From Zygnema cylindricum (lineage: Eukaryota > Streptophyta > Zygnematophyceae > Zygnematales > Zygnemataceae): a stretch of DNA of 64,000 nt. The notes below the pieces were generated by a model. It saw only the letters and a program-made list of their open reading frames with translations. It had not been told where the DNA came from and did not search any database. The position numbers and the translations under genes were made by a program. Below, piece by piece: positions 10,059-20,713 of this stretch (the first letter of the stretch is position 1; each line of letters starts with the position of its first letter). The stretch spans positions 415,473 to 479,472 of the forward strand of contig JBBHKE010000905.1 of the NCBI GenBank assembly GCA_037447655.1. Direction: 5' to 3'.

Positions 10059-12876
10059 CCCATAAAAGTGATTTAATCAGCCGCCATACCTTACTCTCCT
10101 CTCCTTCTTCCACAAACCCTTCGGGTTGTCGCATGAAGATCTCCTCTTCTAATTCTCCATGCAAAAAGGCTGTTTTGATGTCCATCTGGTGCACTTCCAT
10201 GTCTTCCGCCGCTGCTAAACTGAGAAGTATGCGGACGGAGGGAAATCTGACCACCGGGGCAAAGGTTTCCTCGTAGTCAATTCCTTCCTTTTGTGTAAAT
10301 CCCTTTGCCACTAATCTGGCCTTGTAGCGCTCGATTGTGTTATCTGGGTTCAGTTTTAGTTTGAAAACCCACTTACAACCGATTGGTTTTCGGTTAGGTG
10401 GACAGTCCACCAGTTCCCAAGTATCGGCTGCCATGATTGAAGCCATCTCCTCATTGATGGCTGTCTTCCACCGGTTTCTTTCTGGACAAGTCATCGCCTC
10501 TCGATAAGTTTGAGGTTCATCTTGATGAGATAGTTTAGTTACCTTGTTATTAACCTGTTTTTCTTGCAGTCTTTTGCTACTTCTCCTCCCTCCCTCAAAA
10601 TCTGAGGCCGAAATAGATGGTTCTCGTGGATTCTTTCGAACAAACTCGGCTTCTCCCCTATCCTTTGATTCCGAATCAATTTCCACCACGTCTTCCGCTT
10701 CGAGTAGAGTTGTCACTGGAGTTTCCACAGCCGAGTCCTTTTCGGTCTGATTTGTTCCTGCAAGAATGTCATCGTCTCTAAAACCTGGATAGTTAGGAAG
10801 CTCAAAGTCATCAGAATTTTCTGACTCAAATCTGATTTTTACTGACTTTGTATATTTGAAGGGATCCACAGACTTTCCTTCATCCATAACTACTAGATGC
10901 TTTACTAAGATTATATCTTCTCTTTTTAGATCATAAACTCTATATCCTTTAACATCCTCATCATATCCTAATAAGTATCCCGCTTTTCCTTTAGGATCTA
11001 GCTTCCAATTGGACCGATCAGTATCTAGACTGAATACTTGACTGCCGAAAACCTTTAAATGAGATATGTTTGGTTTCCGGCCTGTCCATCTCTCATAAGG
11101 TGTTTGATCTTTTATAGCTGAAGTAAGAACTCTATTTTTGAGGTAATTAGCACAGTTCATTGCTTCTACCCAAAACCTTTTTCCTATCTTCTTATCCGAC
11201 AACATACTTCTAGCACTATCACTTAGTGTTCTATTTAACCTTTCAGCTACCCCATTCTGTTCAGGATTTTCTGGCACTGTCTTTTGGTGTTGAACCCCAT
11301 CTTCCCTCAAAAAAACCTCAAACTGGTTAGAAGTATACTCTCCACCATTGTCACTCGTTACTCTCTTGATTGGAGTTTCATGGAGTTTTTCGCTCCATGC
11401 TTTATATTGTCTAAAACAGTCCTCAGCCTCTGACTTGTTTTTCAAAAAATATACTCGGGAATACCGAGACCAATCATCAGTTATAGTCATCATAAATCTC
11501 TTCCCCCCCGGTGAGGGCACTCTAGCCGGTCCCCAAATATCTGTGTGTACTAGATCTAGAAGTTTTTCTCCCTTGTAAGTGGCTGTTTTTGGAAAGGGTA
11601 ATCTGTGTGCTTTACCTTGAGCACACTCACTACAATCACTTATATCATCACTCTCACTGAACTGAATCCCTTCCACCACTCCCATCTTTTTCATCTCTCT
11701 TAACTTATCTAGATTCACATGCCCAAGCCTCTTATGCCACATCATAATATCATGAACACCAGCATAATAAAGTTTCTTCGTTTCATTACTTAAGATCAGC
11801 CTAAACATCCCATGGCTACCTTTCTCAGCAATGAAATAGACATCCTCCTCAAAACTAGCAGTAAAGACTCCTTCCCTAGTGCTAGTGAAAAAACCCTTAT
11901 CATCTAATACTGATATAGAGATAAGGTTTTTGTTCAGCTCCGGAATAAACAATACATCGGAGAATGTTAATATGGATGTCTTTCCTTCTACTAACACTTT
12001 CAGATCTACCGATCCTACAAGAGTAGTGGTGACTATCCTCCCATCCCCGTACTCTATCTCTACGGTGGGAATCTTTCTTATCTTAGTGAACAGGTGTCTA
12101 TCCTTACACATGTGCATTGAGGCACCTGAATCTATAATCGAGCCTGCTTCACCTTTCAATCCACCGTAAGCACATTTCTGCCTTCGTGGAATTTCAACCT
12201 CAGTTTTCGCCTCCAACTCCTCATCCAAAAGGAGCTCATCGTCCTCGTCCTCGGATTCCGCCTCAAGTACCTGTGTGACAATGGCCTTTTTATTTCCTCT
12301 CGGGGTACCACCGGTCTGCCCCTCCTTTAACCGAAGCTCGGTTAGCTTGGTGCACTCTGCCATATAGTGCCCCGGTTTCTTACAAAAATGACATAAACCT
12401 TTGGGAGCCCTTTGTTCGAACTCGCCAACCTGTTTTTTCTGCTCCCTACCCCCATAGTTTCCGACCGGTTTCCGGGAATCCTTGTTCCTCCAATCGGTCG
12501 CTGTTGCCAAGGCTTGGCCACTCTTTCCTCCCCTTCGGATCTCAATCGTATTCTCTCGAACGAGAATCATCCCTACCACTGAGTTCCATATCCACCTTGA
12601 GTCCGCCAAGTCCTGCACACGGTTGACTATTTTCTCGAACTCATCAGGTAACTTCATTAGTAAACAGTTAACTTTTTCTTTTTCACTAAAAACTTTACCC
12701 GCACTCTCTAGCTCCATGAAGAGTGTAGCAAGCTCATTGCAAAAATCCAACATATGTCCCCCTTTGTATACATACTCCTTAACTTTCTGATCAGCCAACT
12801 GTTGTTGCTGAATCGTACCACTTCGGTACATCTCTATGAGAGCCATCCAAAGATCGGATGCCCTCTCTACCTGCAA
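10030..12876 (-). CDS. Element A gag C-terminus, protease, integrase, RT N-terminus
   Basis: A 948-codon frame. In order: gag C-terminal domain; zinc knuckle CHFCKKPGHYMAEC at residues 162-175; aspartic protease DSGASMHMC at about 249-257; GAG-pre-integrase and integrase zinc finger (H381, H386, C415, C418); integrase catalytic D445, D509 and E545, the last two separated by 35 residues; integrase C-terminal part; and RT start (WVFKLKLNPDNTIERYKARL). It acts in cytoplasmic virus-like particles to process Gag-Pol, copy RNA and integrate cDNA. The frame ends in nonsense after KSL because of the frameshift shared with 10058. The first residues shown are not a true start; the frame continues from gag after one stop. 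Confidence 0.95.
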   Translation of the reverse strand: MQVERASDLWMALIEMYRSGTIQQQQLADQKVKEYVYKGGHMLDFCNELATLFMELESAGKVFSEKEKVNCLLMKLPDEFEKIVNRVQDLADSRWIWNSVVGMILVRENTIEIRRGGKSGQALATATDWRNKDSRKPVGNYGGREQKKQVGEFEQRAPKGLCHFCKKPGHYMAECTKLTELRLKEGQTGGTPRGNKKAIVTQVLEAESEDEDDELLLDEELEAKTEVEIPRRQKCAYGGLKGEAGSIIDSGASMHMCKDRHLFTKIRKIPTVEIEYGDGRIVTTTLVGSVDLKVLVEGKTSILTFSDVLFIPELNKNLISISVLDDKGFFTSTREGVFTASFEEDVYFIAEKGSHGMFRLILSNETKKLYYAGVHDIMMWHKRLGHVNLDKLREMKKMGVVEGIQFSESDDISDCSECAQGKAHRLPFPKTATYKGEKLLDLVHTDIWGPARVPSPGGKRFMMTITDDWSRYSRVYFLKNKSEAEDCFRQYKAWSEKLHETPIKRVTSDNGGEYTSNQFEVFLREDGVQHQKTVPENPEQNGVAERLNRTLSDSARSMLSDKKIGKRFWVEAMNCANYLKNRVLTSAIKDQTPYERWTGRKPNISHLKVFGSQVFSLDTDRSNWKLDPKGKAGYLLGYDEDVKGYRVYDLKREDIILVKHLVVMDEGKSVDPFKYTKSVKIRFESENSDDFELPNYPGFRDDDILAGTNQTEKDSAVETPVTTLLEAEDVVEIDSESKDRGEAEFVRKNPREPSISASDFEGGRRSSKRLQEKQVNNKVTKLSHQDEPQTYREAMTCPERNRWKTAINEEMASIMAADTWELVDCPPNRKPIGCKWVFKLKLNPDNTIERYKARLVAKGFTQKEGIDYEETFAPVVRFPSVRILLSLAAAEDMEVHQMDIKTAFLHGELEEEIFMRQPEGFVEEGEESKVWRLIKSLLWVETGASTME

Positions 12877-12891
12877 ATGAGGACATGCAAG

Positions 12892-13290
12892 TCATTGAGT
12901 GAGATGGCGTAGGATGAAGTGCTTTGCCGCCATATTGTTGAAGTCCCAGGTTTCAGTATCATTCTCCTCGTTCCTCGGAATAGGTGACATGAATGCTAAA
13001 CCAGTTGCTATTGGTGTGGTCGCCTCCTTCTCCTTTCCTTTGTCCACCACCTCTCCTTCCTTTGTTTCCTCCGTTGAAGGTGAATCCTCTTTCCTGGTGA
13101 ATCTGCTTCCTTTAAACCTTGGAGGAATTCCAAGACTTGATGGACGCCCCAATCGTCCACTCACTATCCCCCAAAACCTTTTTTCGCATAGAGCTCCTAT
13201 CATCATACTTTCCCAGTATATGAAGCCAGTTCCATTAAAGATTGGTACCCTAGAGGGTGGGCCCATAACCTGAAACTCTGAGACCTCCAT
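12892..13290 (-). CDS. Element A gag N-terminal part
   Basis: A 132-codon frame beginning with the ATG at 13290, which lies 20 bases inside the 5' LTR. Codons 7 to 12 (QVMGPP) are encoded by the primer-binding site, so gag and priming signals overlap. The remainder includes IYWESMMIGALCEKRFWGIVSG and a charged, Lys/Glu-rich linker, then FILRHLTQ, where TGA at 12892-12894 replaces the GGA seen in element D. Without that stop the frame would continue directly into the 10030-12876 polyprotein. Confidence 0.9.
   Translation of the reverse strand: MEVSEFQVMGPPSRVPIFNGTGFIYWESMMIGALCEKRFWGIVSGRLGRPSSLGIPPRFKGSRFTRKEDSPSTEETKEGEVVDKGKEKEATTPIATGLAFMSPIPRNEENDTETWDFNNMAAKHFILRHLTQ
13256..13270 (-). 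other. Primer-binding site: half-tRNA initiator Met type
   Basis: On the element strand GGTTATGGGCCCACC begins directly after the LTR end TTTCA. It is the exact complement of GGTGGGCCCATAACC, the anticodon stem-loop of plant initiator tRNA-Met (tRNA sequence from memory). This is the arrangement of Drosophila copia and yeast Ty5, where a tRNA cleaved in the anticodon arm primes. No TGG expected for a tRNA 3' CCA end is found here. Confidence 0.85.
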
Positions 13291-14319
13291 AAGTCCTCTG
13301 AGTGGACAGCTTCCAAGAAGCCTCTAGGATAATCCTGACCCCTTTGTGTTTAAGCAAAAATAACTGCCACCCTGGCAGACAAAAACTCTGACAAACTTCA
13401 CCCCTGTGAAGACAAGACTCCCTTGAGTCGATAGCAAAAAGAATCTCTGAATTTGCTCCCATGAGCAGTAAGTTATGGAGGGTCAAAGTTGACCTTTTGT
13501 ACAGAAGCTCTCTGGGAGAGGGGGTCCTATCTTCTAATTTTTCTAAGTCGTATCTCTCTCACAGACTCTATCTACTGATGTACGGAACCAATCAGAATTG
13601 AGTTCCGTACGCAAAAGTACAGCTGCCGGTGTACTTTATGTACGGACATTGTACGACATGGCCAAAATGTCGACACATGTCAAATCCGGATTCGGTGCCA
13701 TAATCTCCTGAGATTCTACAATCCAACGGAATTTCGCCACGCGTCATCCGATGTGGCGAAGGCCACAAACCGCCGAAATCTTCCTCCGCGATCTCGGCGC
13801 TAATCCCGGCCGTCCGATTAAATTCGGCTTTAATCGTAGACGTAATAAATACATGCGCGGTATTTGTTTCTTTTACGAAACAAATGCGCGGTACTGATTT
13901 CTGTCCGTACCGTAAGTCGTACATTATATATTACTGGATCTATGTATCCCGGAATTCATTTCAGTTAAATGGTTTATCGCTTGTATACATATGTAAATAA
14001 TTATCAAACTATATGCTAGGTAACACTACCGCTAGATTAAACGGCTAAGGCTACCGGCTACTATGTGTCTGCCGGCCGGCAGGTACAAGGATCAAATCCT
14101 GCCGCCGGCACATACATTTTAATTAAATATATAAACCCTAATATAAAATTCCCGTAAACCTCAGGATAGCCAAGGTAGCCATGGCTCTAGCTTCCTCTCC
14201 AATTTCTCAGTGACTGCGACAAGTTTGAGAGTTGGAGAGAGAAGTTAGAGATAGACTGCCTCGACTTCTATATTTCTTTTCAGACCTAGAAAATACTAAT
14301 AAAACCATTAGTTTCTACA
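13271..14319 (-). repeat. Element A 5' LTR
   Basis: 1049 bp, same boundaries as the 3' LTR: TGAAACTCTGAGACC to TTAGTTTCTACA on the plus strand. Flanked on the right by TGGGT (14320-14324), the second copy of the target duplication. Carries the tRNA-like block at 14036-14112. Confidence 0.95.
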
Positions 14320-16632
14320 TGGGTGAGTTTGGTGGAGATCTATAGAGCTGGTACTATTCAAGATCTCTAGTTGGCTGAGCAAAAGCTAATGAGTTACATT
14401 TATAAAGGAGAAAATATGTTAGATTATTGTAATGATCTCTCTTGTTTGTATATAGAGATGGAAAGTGCAGGGTGGACAAGTACAATGAAGATGAAAGTTA
14501 ACACTCTCATCATGAAGTTACTAGACGAGTACGAGAACATAGTGTATCGCGTATAGGAAATGACGTATACTTATGTGAAGTGGAATATAGTGGTCTGGAT
14601 GATACTTGTGCAGGAAAACACAATGGAGATTAGGAGAGGGGGAAAGAGCATCCAAGCTCTAGCTGCAGGAGCAAACCGGTGGGGGAAGGATTCGAAGAAA
14701 CCATACAAAGGCAAGAGAGATAAGTGTAGAGGATCAATGCCTCCAAAAAGTCTTTGTCATTTTTGCAAAAAGTCGGGACACTTCATAGCAGATTGTATCA
14801 AGCTGTGAGAGCTAAGGCTCTAAGAGAACCGTGGAGGGGGTTCTTCCGGAGGGGAGAAGAAGGCACTTGTGGTCACAAAATTGAAAGGAGAAATTGAGGA
14901 AGAGATATCTAAGGAGGAGCATGGGGAGCTTTTTCTTGAAGAGAGTTTGGAGGAGAAGGAGATCCCTCGAAAATAGAAGTGTGCTCTCGGAGCAATTCGG
15001 GAAGCTCCACAAGAAGGATGGATTATCGACTTAGGTGCATCCACGCATATGTGTCATGATAAGCATCTCTTTACTAAGCTAAGAAAAATCCCCACTGTAG
15101 AGATAGAGTATGAGGATGGGAGAGTGGTTACATCAAATCTAGTAGGATCGGTAGATCTGAAAGTCTTAGTGGAGGGAAAGACATCTATACTCACCTTCTC
15201 AAAAGTAGTCTACATTCCTCAGTTGAGTAAAAATCTTTTCTATACGTTTGTGTTAGATGACAAAGAGTTTGATACCTTTAGTAGAAAGGGAGACTTTAGA
15301 GCTAAGTATAGGGATGAAGTTTACTTCACGGCAAATAACGGTAGCCAAGGAATGTTTAGGCTTATCCTGAGTAATGAAAATAACAATGCTTACTATGTTG
15401 GTGTTCTAAAGTTGATGATTTGGCATAAGCGTTTGGGCATGTACAATTTGATAGGTTGAGGGAAAATCAAAAAGCTTGGGGTAGTAGAAGGCATTCAGTT
15501 TGGAGATAATGAAATGATGGATGATTGTTTTGGATGTGCTCAAGGTAAGGCTCAGTGACTTCCCTTTCCCTAAGCTGCCACATATAGAGGTGAGAAAGTA
15601 TTAGATCCGGTCCACACAAATATCTGGGGACCTGCAAAAGTACCTTCGGTTTGTAGGAAAGAGGTTTATGTTGACAATAACCGATGACTGGTATAGATAT
15701 TTTAGAGTCTACTTCCTAAAAACAAAGTCCGAATCATCAACTTACTTCAAATAATATAAAGCTTAGAGTGAGAAGTTGCATGGAACCCCGATTAAGAGAA
15801 TAACGCGTGATAATGGGAGGGAATATACCTCTAACCAGTTTGAGGAATACTTTAGAGATGAGGGAGTTCAGCACCACAAAACCGTACGATATAACTTGGA
15901 ACAAAGTAGGGTAGGTTAGAGGTTGAACGGAACACTAGGAGATAGTGCATGCAGTATGTTGGCCGACAAGAAAATATGAAAGAGATTTTGGGCAGAAGCC
16001 ATGAACTGTGCCAACTACATTAAAAATAGAGTCCTTACCTCAACTATAAAGGGAGTGACACCTTATGAGAGATGGGATGGAAGGAAACCATATATCTCTC
16101 ACCTTAAAGTATACGGTTGCCAAGTTTGCAGTCTTGACACGGATAGCACAAACTGGAAAATAGATGCTCAGGGAAAACGTGGACACTTTTTAGGATATGA
16201 TGAGGATGTCAAGAGATACAAAGTCTATGACTTAGCAAAGCAAGATATCATTCAGGTCAAACACCTAGTTGTCATGGATGAAGGGAAGTCATTTGACCGC
16301 TTTAAATATACTAAGAAGATAAGAATTAGATTTGAGTTTGAAGGTGAGGAGGACTCCATATTTCTTGAAAGGGACATGAGTGAAACTGGGATTGTAGATT
16401 AAGGGGAGATCTTAGACACAAGAGATCCACCGGAAACCTCACATATTCCTATGGACTTCGAGGAGATAGAACATGAGGAACTGGAATCGGCTTTTATGGA
16501 TAGGGGAGCCGATGAGACAATAAGGAGAAATCTAAGATTTCCCTCTATCCTAGCTTCGCAGTTTGAGGGGGGGAGAAGGAGGAGCAAAAGGATTAAGGAA
16601 AAACAGGCCGCTCAGAAGGTAACTAAGCTATC
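14320..16632 (+). pseudogene. Element B gag-pol remainder (gag to integrase C-terminus)
   Basis: Continues the gag split at 7868. Segments in order: gag C-terminal domain (14371-14556), zinc knuckle CHFCKKSGHFIADC (14755-14796), protease with DLGASTHMC in place of DSGAS (about 15028-15054), GAG-pre-integrase, integrase core (TNIWGP with D to N at about 15617; RDNGREYTSNQFEEYF near 15808-15850), integrase C-terminus (16001-16402) and a linker ending KVTKLS at 16632. The loss of the protease Ser and the integrase Asp, with many stops, marks it as dead. RT, RNase H and the 3' LTR are missing; the sequence switches at 16633 to an unrelated LTR. Confidence 0.9.
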
Positions 16633-17325
16633 TCTATGGCGGCAGCCATGGCGTGCCTTTGATCCTCACTCTCTCTCTTTAAATTTTAACTAAATTAGAG
16701 AAGTGAACTATTAATTACCTCTTTTTAATAGACTCCATAGTCTAACAGAATGCACAATTCTACCTCCACTTGTAGGATAAATTTTAGACGATCATAGGTA
16801 GTGTCTTTGAGGAGCCACCTTGGAAAATACAAACCTAATACAACTTCACCCCTATAAAGATAAGACTCCTCTGAGTCCAACACAAAAGAGATATTTGAAT
16901 TTACTCACCTGAGCAGTTAATTGTGGGTGATTAAAGTCAACTCTTTTATATAGATTCTCTTTAAGAGAGAGAATGTGGAAAACTTCCTAAGTCCTAAGAA
17001 ACCTACTCACAACGGCTATCTACTAAACCCTCCACCATTTAAAAGACTGTAAAGTACAACAATATATAGAAGTATAGTAATCCCTTAAAGCCGCGCCTAA
17101 AGCCGCCATAGTTTCTCTACGACTTTGTAAGGCACCAACTAACCGTGCGACACACCCGCGGCCATGGTTCTATCACTTTCTCATACGACATCCTCTAGGA
17201 TGTCGCCACTTGTAAAATCTGTGGCTCTTTTGGCGTAAGCGTACAAAAGAACCATTCTCGGCCTTTGACGTTAATTGTAGCTGTTTGATCAAATGTTCAA
17301 AATAATAAACGTTCATCCATATATG
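16633..17325 (-). repeat. Truncated copia-type LTR (diverged)
   Basis: Minus-orientation LTR recognised by the conserved order of LTR motifs: CTTCACCCCTATAAAGA and GACTCCTCTGAGTCC, then CCTGAGCAGTTAATTGTGG, CTCTTTAAGAGAGAG and a TATCTACTAAACCC block. It begins with a short repeat (16634-16726) shared with 3096-3192. Neither end shows a target duplication; the right end is cut by the LTR starting near 17326. Confidence 0.6.
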
Positions 17326-18289
17326 TAGTGCCCAAATATTTGTCAAAAATAAAGAAAAAGGTAATGCATATCCTACTTATAAATCTCAAGGGTAGATACA
17401 TAATATAAATTTTAAGAGACAAGAGGCCATAGCTGTTCATGGCTGCCCTGGCTAAGTGAGAGAGAAAAAAAAAGACAACACCAAAAAGGGTGACCTAATG
17501 GAGATTTGATCCCAAGTCATAGGTAGTACAGAACAAGGCGTATGCCTTATCGCTAAGTCATAGAATAGTTATTTGCTAAGTCGTTGAAGAGTCGTTGTTG
17601 ATATAAGGTTTGATGCGTATTTAAATTGTCCGCAAGCCCAGAAATCATTAAACAACATTTGACATAAAACCAATAGAGTATGACTGCTGCAGAGAACATT
17701 CTACGCGTTGTCTAAATCAGACGGACAACATTTCATTACCGGATGGCTTACGTGAGCCCACTTGGACCGGAATGGCTTTTTTGACGGCGGGCGTCAAAAT
17801 AGCCACAAAGTGACACGTGGCATGCAGCTAGAGGCCTGCGGAGGAGGACAAGACAAATCAATGGTGTCAAACATGGAAGGTATACTATCTTTAGTGTTGT
17901 CAAACAACTAACGTATAGTTTTTGTGGCGCTTAGTAAATTTTGTACATAATTTGCACTGCTTTACAGTTCTCTTATTGGCTGAGTGTTTAGAAAGCAAAC
18001 TCTAAGATTAGGCAGTTTAAACTTTTTTTTGAAGCCCTCTCTCCCAAAGGCCATTTAAATAAATCCGTTTTTTTGAACAACCATAACTTACCGCTCAAAG
18101 GAGCAAAATTGGAGATTCTTTTTGCGTTGAACTCAAAGGAGTCTTTTCTTGACGAAAAAAGAGGCAGGTAAGAGTTTTTTCCTGCCTGGTTGGCAAATAT
18201 TCCTTGATGAACCATAGTGGGTTAGTGTTGTCATAGAGGCTTTCTTAGAGCAGCTCATTTTGTGGGACAATGGAGTCCACATAATTTCA
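17326..18289 (+). repeat. Copia LTR, 5' LTR of element H
   Basis: Ends AATGGAGTCCACATAATTTCA at 18289, directly followed by the primer-binding site GGTTATGGACCCACC (one mismatch from consensus) at 18290-18304. The left end is placed at TGTAGTGCCC near 17326 from the expected length of about 1 kb and is uncertain. A decayed tRNA-like block lies on the minus strand near 17506-17580. Confidence 0.7.
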
Positions 18290-19879
18290 GGTTATGGACC
18301 CACCCTCTAAGGTACCCTTGTTTGACGAAACATGATAATTTTACTGAAAAACAATGATGGTACGAGCAGTTTTTGAGAAACAGTTTTGGGGTGTGGTGTT
18401 TGTGGATATTCCATGTCCTCCTCGGTTGCTACCAATTAGGGGCACTTTTTAAGAAACACTTTTGCGTGTGGTGTCTAGAAATATTCTATGTCTTCCTCGG
18501 TTGTTACAATTTTTTGGTAGAGTTCGGTTCTCTAGGGCACCTTGATCCTCCATGAGAATAGTGGATTCAGTTGAGAAGGAAGAACAGACAGCCACTTTCG
18601 GGTTGGAGGAGGTTATTAAAGGAATGGGGTCGACAAAGGCGGCTACGGTGATAACTAAAGCATCTAGAGCTTTGGTGGTGATGAAAACAGAGGCAAACAA
18701 CCTTGAGCTGAGGCAAACGACCTTTGAGATGTGGACATACGAAAATGAGGTGGCTAAGCACCTCATTTTTCAGAGTATGGACAAGGCCATCGCTCTTCCA
18801 CTTTTTGACGTAGAATTTTGTTGCCGATATTTGCAGTGCGTTGGGGAGTACGTACTAGAATAGCTCTATTCACGAGCAGCAGCCTATTGATCAGAAAATC
18901 ATTGCTTATCAGTAAAAAGGGGGAAGGATAAGAGAATATTGTATAGATTTGGCGGTGTTGTTTGCTAAATTAGTAAACGCAGGTAGTTATCAAATTCAAA
19001 AAAAAAGTTAATACATTAATCATCAAGCTTTCTTTAAAGTATGAATATATTCTCAACCGGTAACAAGAAATAAGAGATGCCACTCGAAAGTGGGAGAAAA
19101 CAGTGGGAATGATTTTGGTGAGAGAGAACACTTTGGAGCTAAGGAAAGATTGTTTTAATGTACAAGCATTAGTAGTTAGAACAGATAAAAGCAAGCATGG
19201 TGATCGCCCTCCAGAAATGATTACAAATTTTTTGGTGGAAAAGGAAACGAGGGAGGGGGTTCCGATGGAAAGGGGAGGGGACCTTCGAAAAGAGTATGCC
19301 ATTTTTACAAGAAATCAAGGCATTACATGGCATATTGTAACCAGCTTGAAACACTAAGGACTAAGATAGGCAAGCTGATATGGTGTAAAGCGAGAAGAAA
19401 AAGGCTCTTTTCACACAAGTTTATAGGAATGAGGATGAGGAGTCATCCGTGGAGGACAAGGAGTCACAAGAACTTTTTTTGAATGAGAAGTTGGATGGAA
19501 AACGCGACTAGTTTCCGAGAAAGCAAAGATGTGCCATACCAGGAGTCTGTGAGAAAGCAGAGGGAGGAAGTATCATAGACTCTGGAGCATCAATGCACAA
19601 GTACTGAGATAAAAGGTTGTTTGCAAAACTCAAGAAAATTCCTTAAGTTGAGATTCAACTAAGGGATGGGAGAATAGTAACAAATAGTGTAGTTTGGTCA
19701 GCTGATTTCACCGTGGAAGTGGATGAAAAAGCATCAATTTTAACCTTCTTGGAATTATTGTTTATCCTAGAGTTTAGCAAAAATGTGATCTCAACTTCTG
19801 TGTTGGATGACAAGGATTTTGGCACTAATACTAGCAAGGAAATTATGACAGTTAGTTTCAAATTTGTGGTTTGCAATTC
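18270..19879 (+). pseudogene. Element H gag and protease relic
   Basis: The gag ATG at 18270 is inside the LTR. The gag N-terminal region contains a tandem duplication (18370-18518). Continuous coding resumes at 18552-18863 (gag), then 19103-19357 with a decayed zinc knuckle in an alternative frame (C-H-F-Y, second Cys replaced by Tyr). A protease segment with SIIDSGASMHKY follows near 19575, then SVLDDKDFGTNTS to 19879. Stops and frameshifts are numerous. It is the most diverged copia here and stops where an inverted LTR begins at 19880. Confidence 0.75.
18370..18518 (+). repeat. Tandem duplication of about 76 bp in element H gag
   Basis: Copies at 18370-18445 and 18446-18518 both read TTTTTRAGAAACA...TTTTG...GTGTGGTGT, a TATTC motif, and CTCGGTTG near the end. 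They differ at roughly one base in six, so the duplication is old. It repeats the gag segment equivalent to FEKQFWGVV. Confidence 0.7.
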
Positions 19880-20227
19880 TGTAACCTCCATAGGTGCACA
19901 TAAACTAAAACTTACTTGAAGCCTCTAGGATAATTTGAAATGCCCTTCTTCCCTTTGAATCAACTACCTCTCAAGTAGACCAAGATTCACGTTGCCTTCA
20001 CCCCTGTGAAGGTTGGACTCCCTTGAGCCTTATGCAAAAAAGAATCACTGAAAATGCTTTACCAAGCGATTAATTTTCAAATGGCAAAGATGCTAGTTTT
20101 TATACATGCTCTCACACAGAGATGTGGCTATCTACCAGGAAAAACTCTAAGTCCTACAACCCCTCTCTAAAACCCCTTACTATTGATGAACGGATCTGTA
20201 ACAAGGTTACAGAAAAGTGTACAATAT
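19880..20227 (-). repeat. Copia LTR stub, interrupted by a gypsy LTR
   Basis: Plus-strand TGTAACCTCCATAGG followed by GAAGCCTCTAGGATAA, CTTCACCCCTGTGAAGG and CCCTTGAGCC motifs gives the end part of a subfamily 1-like LTR in minus orientation. Only about 350 bp remain; the rest is cut at 20228 by the LTR of element K. Confidence 0.75.
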
Positions 20228-20679
20228 TGTTAGAGGCGAGGTTGTTGGAGTTGCGGTTCTAGAGTAGCGCAGCTGTGACGCCTGAGTAGCGCAAAAGAGC
20301 AACGTAACAACTTAGTAGCATAGTATAGTAACGCAGCATAGCAGCTTAGCAACGCCGCAAAATGTATATATAATTGCATAGTTCTAGAAGGATAGTTTGG
20401 ATAGATCGCGGTGGACCGTGAAGTCCACGTGTACATGTGTATAGTAATGGGTTGACTAGTGGATGGATAGTTTAAATAGTAAAGTAGACCTAGTCAAGAG
20501 ATAGACCCTTTCAGTAGACCTTCGCAGCGAGCTTTTAACTTGTAATCTTTCTTCCGATTAATAAAGCTTGACCTTTATTTGTGAGTGTTGTGTGCTGTTG
20601 CTGTTGCTACGAGGAGATCCTTGGAGTCTTTCCGTTGTGCATTATAGTGTGTTGTGGGTCACTATTTTGTCCTTTTACA
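20228..20679 (+). repeat. Ty3/gypsy element K 5' LTR
   Basis: A 452 bp segment starting TGTTAGAGGCG and ending CCTTTTACA, followed one base later by a primer-binding site. It contains AATAAA at 20560-20565, fitting a polyadenylation signal in the R region. No second copy is present in the window, so the boundaries rest on the TG/CA ends and the primer site. Confidence 0.75.
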
Positions 20680-20680
20680 T

Positions 20681-20692
20681 TGGTATCGGAGG
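20681..20692 (+). other. Primer-binding site, initiator tRNA-Met 3' end
   Basis: TGGTATCGGAGG differs at two of twelve positions from TGGTATCAGAGC, the standard plant LTR-element site complementary to the 3' end of initiator tRNA-Met. It sits one base after the LTR end. This contrasts with the copia elements in the same window. Confidence 0.8.
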
Positions 20693-20713
20693 AATCTATT
20701 GTGACTAGACTGC

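Larger units (their letters stand above)
7869..14319 (-). mobile_element. Element A: nearly intact Ty1/copia retrotransposon
   Basis: A 6451 bp element with two 1049 bp LTRs (7869-8917 and 13271-14319), TG...CA ends, 5 bp target duplication TGGGT, primer-binding site at 13256-13270 and polypurine tract next to 8918. Gag-pol is one reading frame broken only by a TGA at 12892-12894 and a single-base frameshift near 10060. I count about ten differences between the LTRs by eye (about 1%), so it is one of the younger insertions here. All catalytic motifs for protease, integrase, RT and RNase H are visible. Confidence 0.95.

Noticed and set aside
13256-13270. Conventional primer site for a tRNA 3' end in copia elements
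   Set aside because: No TGG start at the LTR junction; the sequence instead matches the initiator tRNA-Met anticodon arm over 15 bases.
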